DNA of 64,000 nucleotides from NCBI GenBank assembly GCA_947685225.1, contig CANTUV010000035.1, forward strand, positions 7,881,501 through 7,945,500, read 5' to 3'. The first letter of the stretch is position 1; each line of letters starts with the position of its first letter. Both the position numbers and the translations under genes were made by a program. Source of the stretch: Garcia nutans (Eukaryota > Streptophyta > Magnoliopsida > Malpighiales > Euphorbiaceae). Below the pieces are notes generated by a model, which was given only the letters and a program-made list of their open reading frames with translations, did no database searches and was not told the origin of the DNA. This document shows positions 34,884-45,530 of the stretch, piece by piece.

Positions 34884-34925
<42 letters not shown>
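34884..34925. repeat. AAT microsatellite, 14 units
   Basis: Uninterrupted AAT trinucleotides. Confidence 0.95.
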
Positions 34926-34927
<2 letters not shown>

Positions 34928-35457
34928 CTTATGAGTTAAAATAAAAAATAAAAAATTAATTAAAGGAAAAATACAATGGCTGTTGAATTAAAAAGAAAAA
35001 TAAAACTAGTTAATTAGTTTTAGATAATATATTATTTTAGAGGAAAATTAAAAGAGAGGGGCATCTAAATTTAAAAGGAAAGTAAAATTAAAAATAAAAG
35101 CAAAAATTAAAAATAAAAAAGAGATTTTTTTTAGAACAAAAAGAGATTAAAAAAACAAAAAGAGTACAAAATGAGAAAGAATCGCAAAACAAAAGAAGCG
35201 AAAAGAAGGAATAGGAAAGTTCAGAGGGAAAAACATAGATAAAATAGAAAGGAAAAAGGGTCAAAAGTTCAAATAAGCCCCAAATTATGATTAATATATC
35301 AACTCAGCTCTTAAAATGTTTTTTGACCAAATTTTTTTTTGGCCAAAAATGAATCATTTAGATTTTTCCATTAAAGAATAATTAATTTACCAATAAAATA
35401 TTAAGTCGACACTAAAAAATTCACTTTATATTTTTAAATAATTTAAAAACTTAAAAG

Positions 35458-38374
35458 TTAAAATAATAAAATAAGTAATTAATGTATAAATATATGGATG
35501 TGAAGAAAGATTAAAAACTTAAAAGTCTTCATCTTTTTTTTCACACCATCACCATTAACTAAATTGGAGAGAGAAATGGAGGGATTTTCTTCATCTAAAA
35601 TATCAAATTTTATTAGAAGTCCAAAGGTTTTAAGTTGGTTTTGAAGATTAATCAATGTTACAAGTAAATATTCTTCACTTTTAGTTTGTATTGCTAGATT
35701 TTATGAATATGTGATTTTTGAGTTTTATATAGAGATATTTATAATTTATGAAATGGATTGTTTTTGAGTTGTTTTGATGTGAGTGTTAAGATTATATGAT
35801 TGTATAGTGCAAATAGTTAAGTTTTGGTCAAGTTTGATGGAAGTTATAAGGATTAGGGTTTATGGAGGTTATGTGAAATTAGGGTTCTGGACAGAGTTGA
35901 TTATAATTATTGTAATACCTTGTTTTGATATTGTTTTAATATATATGTAATGAATTTTAAGGTTGGATGATGAAAACGATTATGGTTAGTTGAAGTTTGA
36001 ATAAGGTAGTAAGTGAAAAACTAGGGTTTTAGTGAAATTTGGGTAGAAATGAAAAAAAATGATATTTGATTGAATATAATGATTTGGAATGTGATGCCAA
36101 TGGTATAATTTCTATTTAAAATTTGATTTAAGATTGAATAAAGTAGATTTGTAAAATTAAAGTGAAGAAGGACAATTGGTGAAGTTGAAATTAGAAGGTG
36201 ATTTGAGCTTGGAGATTGTTATATTTAAGGTTAGTATATACATTTGATAGCCTTTGTATTAATTACTTTTCAATTTGTTTGGCACATTGTGAATTGTGAA
36301 AATGTACTAAGTTATTTTGATATTGAAAGTCATAATAAAAGTGCATTATTATTTGTGAAATTGTGTGAAATGGTTGAATTATGAAATATTAAGTCATTGT
36401 AGAATAATGAATATCTTTGTTAAGTGTAAATGGTAAAAGTGTATTTTGTGCACTAGAAATGGAAAGTATGCCACATTGAGAACATGACAAGAAAATATAC
36501 TTGAATAATTGAAATATGTAGAAAGTATACAAATAGTATGCAAAACTTAAAAATGTGTAAAAATTGGTAAAGATATGGAAATATGATAAGAATGAAAAAT
36601 GATGAGATAAAGAATATGTGCATATTATGATATGTTGATAATGTGTGATTGAGACTGATGATAATGTGATAGATTGTGATGTGTATAAAAGATAGATAAA
36701 TGAATGTGTTATGCTATGTTGATGAGATATGTGACAATATGTGATAAGTATAATGTGATGTGTTGAGACGTGAAATTAATATGTAAATGTGATTATTTAT
36801 GAGATATGTGATGGAGATAATGGAATGATATGATCATGCTACATATGAAAATTTCTGAGAAGGAATGTGAGATGAGAAACATACTGAATGATGAGAAATG
36901 AATTGTTGAAAGACTTGAGCAAAGCTAAGTCTTAATAATAAAAATGGGATTATGGAAATATGATTTGATAAGATAAATAATTATGTAATGTGTATGTTGC
37001 CTTGCATAATAACTCATTCCAGAAAATTGATGTTGGAGATTATATGATGATGAGCCCAAGCAAAGCTGGACCATGACCTAAGCAAAGCTAGATCATGAGA
37101 TTGAGGACCCGAGCAGAGCTGGATCGAGAAATTAAAATAATTTTATCTATGGGTTAGACACTGGGTGTCACAATGAACCAAATCAATTATCCTGGAACTT
37201 GATTATTGTGTAGGGAGTAGTTGGGCCCAATGTGTGGTGTGGTGTCATGTCTTATAAATTTTGGTAATATTGTAATGAAATGATAAGATGAATTAAATGA
37301 GTTTAGTTGAGCAATGTGCTTTGCTGATAATATGGCAACTGGATATTTAGTTAATGAATATATGTGTGTGTGATTGGATGTGATGTGATGTGTATATGTG
37401 TGAGTATATATGTGTAGTGTAATATTATGAAATGTAAGTTTGAACATATATATGTAATGAAATAAAGAGTATTATATTACAATAATATTTTTATGAGTCA
37501 AAGAATAAAGAAATGAGTGTGGTGTGTGTTAATGCATATGTAATGAGTGATTGGATGAGTAGTACGTATTATAAAAATAAAGAACGTTTAATTAAAAGGT
37601 ATATAGCATGGAGTGTGCCATGAAGTGATGGCATGACAACATATGGGTCATGATAAACATGCATTAAATTTTGCATTATTTACATCATCGAGGTATATAC
37701 CACTAAGCTATATGCTTAACGCGATATTTTATATAATGCAGGTATTAGAGATGTAAACCAAATTGGTTCGGATTGTGATAGAGATTTAAAGAATTGTTGT
37801 GTGCCACGAGGCCAACTTGGAAGGTGTTGCATCCATGTATAAGATGGTTTTGATATACTTTGGTTTTTGTACATTTAGGTTATAATATATGTATGTTAAA
37901 TCAATTTTGAAAAATATTATATGTGAATATGTAAATAAGAGTAATATTGTTTTATATATGAGATTTTTGGATGTAAATTAATAAAGTAATACTTTGATAA
38001 AATAATGAATTTCATATGAGGACATATATTTTAAACATATGAAGGTTTTGACAAGAATCTAAATATTGGGAGTATAATAAATTTTATATGCAGATTGTGT
38101 GTTTGTTATTTTGAAAAATATTAAAATTACAGATAAAACTCTAGCGAATTTTTTTCAGATATTTTTTTATAAATATATATTTTTAACAATTAATTACTTA
38201 TATATATATTTATAAACTATAAATTATTTTTTAAAGAATAATATATCTTCCTAAAATAGAATGGAGAATTTTCTAATGTTAAAGGTGATGACACTATTGT
38301 ATTCTGCATATGTATGTATGTATATAGAGAGAGAGTGTATGTATTATAAATATGTGGGGTATAAAGGTGTTACA
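35458..38374 (+). mobile_element. long 5' LTR (start missing) of a non-autonomous Gypsy-type element
   Basis: Shares its left part (35458-35960, including GGAGAGAGAAATGGAGGGATT) and right part (37640-38374, including GGGTCATGATAAACATGC) with the LTR at 38912-40496, and ends GGTGTTACA just before a primer-binding site. The middle ~1.68 kb (about 35962-37640) has no counterpart in the other LTR. It contains three short repeats with AGCAAAGCTGGA-like words (37060-37130), seen in long LTRs of Tekay/Del-type chromoviruses. The U3 start (TGTAACACC) is missing: homology begins at TAAAATAATAAAATAAG. No protein is encoded; the 86-codon minus-strand frame at 37187-37447 is a chance TG/CA-rich string. 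Confidence 0.75.
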
Positions 38375-38911
38375 TTTATTTTGGTATCAAAGTCTAAGTT
38401 TGAGATTCTCGATATTCTCGACCTAGGTAGGTTTTGAAAGTATGAAAAGAGGATTTTGAATTAAGATTTAAAGTGTAATACATGCATATGCATTAGCATC
38501 TATGTTGATTTTGAATATAGCAATTTTTGTGTGTTGCAATGGATATTAATTAAGATGGAATCTGGGATGTAAAAATCAGAGTAGCGCAGCGAAAGTGTAG
38601 AGTTAAGAATTCTTTGTGCTAATTTGGAGATTTGTGAGAATGATACTATAATGGTGTAGTTATGAATTAATATGGTATTGTTTGTTCATATTAAAGAAAT
38701 ACAGAAGGACGATTTTAAATTTCATAAAGCGATCAAGGTGATTCAAAAGGGGGACAATACAGATTATGTGAATAATGATGGTGATAGTAATTGTTTATAA
38801 TAGATTAAGTAAGATAAATTTTATAAGGAATTGAGGTTGATATTTATTTTTTGGCGGATTTGCTTTTTAGTAGATAATTTCGAGGACGAAATTATTTAAG
38901 TGGGAGAGAAT
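38375..38911 (+). mobile_element. internal region of the non-autonomous Gypsy-type element
   Basis: Primer-binding site TTGGTATCAAAGTCTAAG at 38381-38398. No gag or pol follows. Near its end, TTCGAGGACGAAATT (38878-38892) matches the conserved last codons of chromovirus integrase (the FEDE region), followed by a purine-rich tract GTGGGAGAGAA at about 38900-38910. It is an element that kept both priming sites but only the last few codons of pol. Confidence 0.75.
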
Positions 38912-40496
38912 TATAACACCCGAGATTTTAAATATTGTTAAATAATTAATTTAGAGGTGGTAGTATGTTGGATGAGGGAAATATAAGCTATATACATAAT
39001 ATATACATGATATACCCATAATGTATACTTGATGTATACATAAAATACACATTACATATATATTACATATACATATGTATAAAATATACATAATATATAA
39101 AAAAACATAAAGAAAATATAAATAAATATATATGTATAATTATGGATGGGAAGTGGATAATTAGCAAATAAATAAATAAAAAGAAAAAGAAAAAGAAAGT
39201 CAAAGGAAGGAAAAATATTTGTGGATAGGAAAAAAAGGAAAAATTAAAATAATAAAATAAGTAATTAATGTATAAATATATAAATGGGATGGAAGATTAA
39301 AAATGCAAAAGTTTTCATCTTCTTCTTCACAACATCACCATGAATGAAATTGGAGAGAGAAATGAAGGGATTTTCTTCATCCAAAATATCAAATTTTATT
39401 AGAAGTCCAAAGATTTTAAGTTGGTTTTGAAGATTAATCAAGGTTACAAATAAGTATTCTTCACTTTTAACTTGTATTGCTAGATTTTATAAATATGTGA
39501 TTTTTGAGTTTTACATGGAGATGTTTATAATTTATGAAATGAATTATTTTTGAGTTGTTTTGATGTGGGTGTTAAGATTATATGGTTGTATAGTGCAAAT
39601 GGTTAAGTTTTGGTCAAGTTTGATAGAAGTTGTGAGGATTAGGGTTTATGGAGGTTATGTGAAATTAGGGTTTTAGATAGAGTTGATTATAATTATTGTA
39701 ATACCTTGTTTTGATGTTGTTTTAATGTATATGTATTGAATTTATGGTTATTTATATCTGGGTCATGATAAACATGCATTGAATTTTAAGTTATTTACAT
39801 TATCGAGGTATTTACTACTAAGCTATATGATTAGTGTAATAGTTTGTATCGCTCATGTATTAAAAGTGTAGATCAGAGTGGTTCAGATTGTGATAGAGAT
39901 TTAAAGAATTATTGCGTGCCGCGAGACTAACTTGAGAGGTGTTGCATCCATATATAAGATGGTCTTAATGTACTTTGGCTTTTGTACATTTAGATTACAA
40001 TATATGTATGTTAAATCAATTTTGAAAAATATTATATGTGAATATGTAAATAAGAGTAATATTGTTTTATATATGAGATTTTTAGATGTAAGTTAATAAA
40101 GTAATACTTCGATAATAATACTTCGGTCAAATAGTGAATTTTATATATGGACATGTATTTTAAATATGTGAATGTTTTGACAAGAATCTAAATATTGAAA
40201 GTGTAATAAATTTTATATGCAAGTTGCGTGTTTGTTATTTTGAAAAATATTAAAATTACAGATAAAACTCTAACGAATTTTTTCACACAAATTTTCTTAT
40301 AAATATGTATTTTTAACAATTAATTGTTTATATATATAAACTATAAATTATTTTTTAAAGAATAATATTTCTTCATAAAATGGAATGGAGAATTTTCTAA
40401 TGTCAACGATGATGACACTCTTGTATTCTGCATATGTATATATATACAGAATATATTATATATATATATATATATATGGCGTATAAGAGTGTTACA
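38912..40496 (+). mobile_element. 3' LTR of the non-autonomous Gypsy-type element (1585 bp)
   Basis: Begins TATAACACCCGAG (normally TGTAACACCC in this lineage; G to A) and ends AGTGTTACA, giving TAACAC/GTGTTA terminal symmetry. It keeps the U3 start (38912-39245, with repeated ATACATAATATATACATG-like words) that the other LTR lacks, and lacks the 1.68-kb central block that the other LTR has. A TA array lies at 40440-40478. Confidence 0.8.
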
Positions 40497-41070
40497 TATA
40501 TATCATACTAAATTAAGAATATAATAGAAAATAATATACAAATTTATATTTTCAATAAAATAATTATTATATTTTAATTTTTGTGAAATGAGAAGTAAGT
40601 TTATTTTTGTAAGACAAAGAGAATATATTTTTTTAATATTTTTATAATTACTTAAAAAATATAAAGTGAATCAAGTGGATCATACAGTGCTACATTATTT
40701 TAACGGCAAGTTAATTTTTTTCTAACGGCAAGGGTCGTATTAAATGACTTGTTTATGATTAAAAAAAAGCATATTTGGTCTAGAAAAATTTGAAGTGTTG
40801 AGTAAAGATAATAATTATATTTTAAGGTCTTATTTGAATCTCTTACCAAAGGAAAAAAAACTCTTGTTAATTTAAAAATTCACTATCACAAAAAAAGTGT
40901 TTTGTGGTTGTTTTAATATATATATATATATATATATATTAATTAAAAATGTTTTTATGAGAATATATTAATTAAGAACTTCAAACCTAAAAAGTGTGCT
41001 CAATTAAACCTTTAGAAATTACAAATATTAATATGGAACCCTAGAAAGGGTGGTTGTTGTATGGACTATA
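40497..41070. other. AT-rich intergenic DNA
   Basis: No gene recognised. A TA array lies at 40916-40940. Confidence 0.55.
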
Positions 41071-41083
41071 ATAATATTATAAA

Positions 41084-42154
41084 GGAATCTTTATAAAAAT
41101 ACTAGAAAAATAAAAAAAATATCATATTTTTAAAAATATTTTCAGATTTATCAAAATTTATATTTTTTTTACAAAAATGTCATATTTAGATAGCTATTAT
41201 TAGTTTATTTTAGGAGTTTATTATGAGTTTATTTTGGATTTATTATAAGTTTATTATACATTTATTATGAGTTTATGAAAGTTTATGAATTTTCATAGTT
41301 TATTATGAGTTTATTATAGCTTTATTATGAGTTTATTGTAAAATAACTAAAATATTCTTGATAAAAATGAAAAAATTTTATAAAATATGCTAGAGAGTGT
41401 AATTTTTTCTATTATAAAAACAAAAATTCTAACCTTTACAATTGAAATTAGGCCTTGGTTTTTCTCTATTTTTCTCCCTTTTCTAGGGTTTCTCTTAGTT
41501 GCCTTAGTTTTAGATCTAGGAAGGCCAGCGGCAGCCTTAGATTCACTGATTGTTTTTATCTTCCACCATTTGTGTGATTTGTTATTTTGATTTAGATCTA
41601 GCTTCAAGATTTTCATAGAAGATATTCTTTTTTGGCACTTCATGGACATCTTACACCCTTCATAAGTTTATCAATCTTCTTTAGTTTTCTTTAGCAGACT
41701 TTTAGGAGCCTTAGGAGCCGATATATTTCCCCGCTTGGTAGTGATTGTTTGAGGATAATGGCTACATGATAATTTTGGTAGCCTTTTCTTTGTCAACTCT
41801 CTTCCGCTGATATATTTGGGCTGCTGCCCTTTTAAAATTGAATGATCTTTTTCTTTTCTTGGTCTATTTCTTATCCGAGGATGTTAGGAGTTAATCTGGT
41901 ATGGTTTATAACTTATTTATTATGAGCTTACATCTGATTGCAACCATTGTTAAGGCTTTGTTCCTTGGTTTTAGCTTTAGCCATGTCTTTGTTTTATTTT
42001 GACCTTTCGTCAGAGGGGTGACATGGTTTAGTTCTAGGTTTTTAAGAGATGAAGAAAAATTTATTTAATTTTTGTTCTCTATTTTCTGCCTTATTTTGGC
42101 AAGCTGTATTTCATTTTTATGTCAATAAAATTGATCTTTTATTGCTCAAAAATG
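41084..42154 (+). mobile_element. LINE-like retroposon without coding capacity, ~1.07 kb
   Basis: A 13-bp direct repeat ATAATATTATAAA flanks the segment (41071-41083 and 42155-42167), consistent with a target duplication. The first ~330 bp is an array of diverged GAGTTTATTATGAGTTTATT-like units that also occurs alone at 33372-33660. The remaining ~730 bp is T/C-rich DNA of LINE UTR character, ending GTCAATAAAATTGATCTTTTATTG and a short A run. This resembles the CAATAAAATTCTTTTGTTGAC end of the LINE at 4720-6094. No RT is present; the 67-codon frame at 41387-41590 has no known motif. It could be an internally deleted LINE or a LINE-mobilised non-autonomous retroposon. Confidence 0.65.
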
Positions 42155-42167
42155 ATAATATTATAAA

Positions 42168-42512
42168 AAAACAATTTAAATAATTCTTTAAAAAAAACTA
42201 GAGATTTCTAAATATCAAAATTTAATATAATATTATATCCCATAGTATGATTTATAATAAAGATTAAAGAGAAAAAAAAGAAAGGGTAGATGGTGTAATG
42301 GGCCACGAAAGAGCTAAAATGTCAAACTATAGAAAGTCGCGTAGTAACTGAGAGCGACGTAACGACATTTATCCTATTTATCACTCAAAATTACCAAACT
42401 ACCCTTTCCTCTTTCCTGCCAACTGCAGTTCTTAGCACAGGCTACGCCGAGTCCGTACGCCCAGCCCCGGTTTAGCCCATTTTTACCACAGGCAAACACT
42501 GCAGCTGTACTA

Positions 42513-42551
<39 letters not shown>

Positions 42552-43662
42552 TTAATTTTAATTTACAAAAAATTAAATACAAAATATTATTATTCATGAT
42601 ACACAAAATAAATTTTTCTTCTAATAATTATCATTAAATTGATGACAATTAGATGTGATATTTAAAATTTTCATCACTTATTTTATACATAAAAAAATAA
42701 TTTAGGACACCAATATAGCATTAAATAACTATTGCAGCTGTATTAATTATGTATTCATTTGTCTAATTTATTTTTTATTTATTTATCATATTTAATCAAA
42801 TTAATAAAGTAATTTATTATTTTTACTAATTAATCAAATTTTTTCTAAATTTTCCTTACATAAATACTTAAATCTTTTCTCAAAATTTCGTTAAAATATA
42901 TAAAAAAATCAAAATTAACTTTATTTTAATCTAATTTCCCAACGATATCCTACAAAATAGGGGAAAAAAAGGAATTAGTTGTGAATCAAATTAACTTTTA
43001 ATTTTATTTTTAAGTAAGAAAATATTACTATTATAAAATCATATATTCATGAAGCATCAACCCATAATTAAAAGAAATCAAGATTTTTTAAATATTTCAA
43101 AAAACAAAAAAAAAAAATCAAAAGCCACGCAGATTTGAGAAAAAAAAAAGACAGAAAGAAGGAAAGGAATTTTACCTTCTCCACAATTAAATTTAACATA
43201 CTTAAAATTAGAAGGAACGGTGGAATTTGATAGGTTAAAAGAGTGTTTTGGATTTATATTGATTATATTCTCTTTATTTTTTAATTTAAATTTTAAAAAA
43301 AATTAGAAAAAAAAACTTATTAATCTAATGAAAGAATAATTAAATAATAATTTAATTAATTTGATAAAAAATATTTTATTGATTAAATTAAATATAAAAA
43401 TGAAATGATAGTTTAACCTAATTTTTATGTTTTTAAAGTGGTGATAGGGATGTAACATTTGAAGTTCTACTGCCTATATATTACTATATATATAAAAATA
43501 TAATCAATATTAGTGTAGCTTTTGTACTTTTTCATATTTTTTATAGTACCGAATTTAAATATCTTCCGAAAAAATATATTATTGTAAGTTATAATATTTG
43601 ATTAAGTACTCCTCGACAAAAATATGTAAAATTAATTGTAGAAAAGTTGGTTTGCCTTGTTG
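42168..43662. other. intergenic DNA with a higher-GC island at ~42290-42515
   Basis: Mostly AT-rich. The island at 42290-42515 includes AGAGCGACGTAACGAC and ACGCCGAGTCCGTACGCCC. It has no open frame or pol III boxes and could be regulatory DNA or a relic of a gene. A TTA array follows at once. Confidence 0.45.
42514..42551. repeat. TTA microsatellite (~12 units)
   Basis: Uninterrupted TTA trinucleotides. Confidence 0.95.
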
Positions 43663-43670
43663 TTTCTATC

Positions 43671-44349
43671 TAGAGTTGTAAATGAGTCAAGCTACTCGAG
43701 CTCGGTTTGGATCTCGACTCGGTAAAAGCTCGTTCAGACTTGAGCTCGAACTGCTCATTCATTAAATGAGCCAAGCTCAAGCTATGAAATACTCGGCTCG
43801 TTAGCTCGCAAGCTAGCTCATTTAAAAAGCTCGTGAGTTAAGCCCGTAAGCTAGCTTATTTAGTGTATTAGATTAAAAATATATATAATTTAATTTATAT
43901 ATATTAAACTATGTATGTGAATATATTAATTTTTTGACTAACTTAATTTATATAATTTATTAATATATGGTATATGTGATAAATAAATTAAATAATATAC
44001 AATATAAAATAGCTTAGTAATTTATAGTAAAATATAAAATTATAGTAATATAATATTTTATTTTTATTAATATATAATTATATTATTTATCTTTTATAAA
44101 AACATAAATTTTAGTATATTTTTTTATGAAAATTTAGAAAAAGTGAATGAAAAATAAAAATAAAAATAAGTTTATTGAGTTTGTTAAACTTATTTAAATA
44201 AAGCTCGAGTTAAAACTCGAGGTACATAATATATGAGCTTGCTCGATATAAGCTATGGCTCAGGCTCGATTCGAGTTCGAGTTCGAACTCGACTATTTTA
44301 TAATGAGCCGAGCTTGAGCTATCCAAAGCTCGACTTGATTACAGTCTTA
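43671..44349. mobile_element. hAT-type non-autonomous DNA transposon (MITE), 679 bp
   Basis: A perfect 8-bp target duplication TTTCTATC flanks the element (43663-43670, 44350-44357), the length made by hAT transposases. The ends are imperfect inverted repeats: TAGAGTTGTAAATGAGTCAAGC on the left and, from the right end inward, TAAGACTGTAATCAAGTCGAGC. The terminal ~190 bp on each side are dense in GAGCTCG/AAGCTCG/CGAGCT words, the subterminal motif clusters that hAT transposases bind. The middle is AT-rich and non-coding. Confidence 0.92.
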
Positions 44350-44357
44350 TTTCTATC

Positions 44358-45069
44358 GTAGTGGGTCTTTTTATTTATTTATTTATTTACTATTTTTTTC
44401 TTATATGTTAATTTTCTTCTCTTTTTGCTAAAATCAATTTGAGCAAATTATGAATTGACTATTACTTTTTTATTAATTACTGTATATCAACAATCATTGT
44501 TAACGAAGCTTTAATCAGCTAAAGTATGATTTAGTACATTCGTACTCCCGTGATCCAACAGCATTTGATCCAAGTTAGGTTTATTGAAATTTTTAATAAA
44601 AAAAATTAGCTTAATTTATTGGTCTAGATAATAGATTTTTAGTTTTTTTATTTTTTAAAAGTTTAAAAACTATTTAAAATCTTTGTTTTACATTTTAAAA
44701 TTTGTTTTATATTTTTAAAAATTATATCATAATTCTCAATTATACCCATATAAAACAGATAATTTATAATATTCAACATATTTAAAATCCAAATTTGAAG
44801 TAACACAATAAAAAATTCTATTTTTTCTTTCAAATTTTCTCCAACTCTAACTAAGATTTGAATCATTATATTTTTAAAATGTTTTCTTATCTTTCAATAC
44901 TTGCTTTTTTTATTTATTTTTATATATGTATTCACACTCTTTATAAAAACTATCATTTTTTTTTCATTTTTACTAATTAAAGGACTTTTAATAGGATGAT
45001 AAGAATTAGCTCTCGCAACGGTTATATCATTATATATGATATATGACTTCTCATTTTTACTAATTATAG
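44358..45069. other. AT-rich intergenic DNA
   Basis: No gene or named repeat recognised. Short minus-strand frames (44663-44866, 44894-45100) are low-complexity. Confidence 0.55.
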
Positions 45070-45530
45070 TCATACTTTGTTTGATTACTAATTTGCACAA
45101 ACAAAATTAAATTTACTTTAATGAAGGAAATAGATAGAAAAAAATTAAATTAAATTTACTATAGTGTGTTTGATAACTATATATTTTTTAAAAGGTATAA
45201 CCATAAATGAATAATGAGGAAAATTAAATTTCTCTTTCATAATTTAAATAAATAACTAAATCTGTAGAATATATTTTTATAATTTTATTTTTATCCTTTA
45301 AATTAAGATAAAAATAAAATAAGAACATAAATAGTATTTATATAATAGTATTTTTCTCTCCTCATTTCCTCTCATTTCTTACCATTTAGGTGAGAAATTA
45401 TTTTAACTATTTGAGAAGAATTATTTTTCTAGTGAAATTATATTTTTCTTCTCAATTAAACATCAAAATAATGAAAACGGATGAAAATTTTATTTCATTT
45501 ACTTTTTTTTCTCTCTAGTTCTATCAAAAT
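45070..45530 (+). repeat. dispersed repeat, copy 1 (relative at 61450-61835)
   Basis: Shares with 61450-61835, in the same order and direction, the words TTACTAATTTG, TTTACTTTAATGAA, TTCATAATTTAAATAAATAA, TCTCATTTTTCACAA-like and TATTTTTCTTCTCAATTAAACATC. The two are clearly diverged. No coding capacity and no terminal repeats were defined. Confidence 0.65.

Larger units (their letters stand above)
33661..35457. other. AT-rich intergenic DNA with two AAT microsatellites
   Basis: No gene recognised. 35000-35270 is purine-rich. A short patch at 35250-35410 (AAAAGTTCAAATAAGCCCC, then GGCCAAAAATGAATC) resembles a dispersed repeat, but I cannot name it. The truncated Gypsy-type LTR begins at the right edge. 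Confidence 0.5.

Noticed and set aside
37187..37447. 86-codon His/Thr-rich minus-strand frame
   Set aside because: It is the antisense of a TG-rich stretch within a long LTR, low complexity, with no motif.
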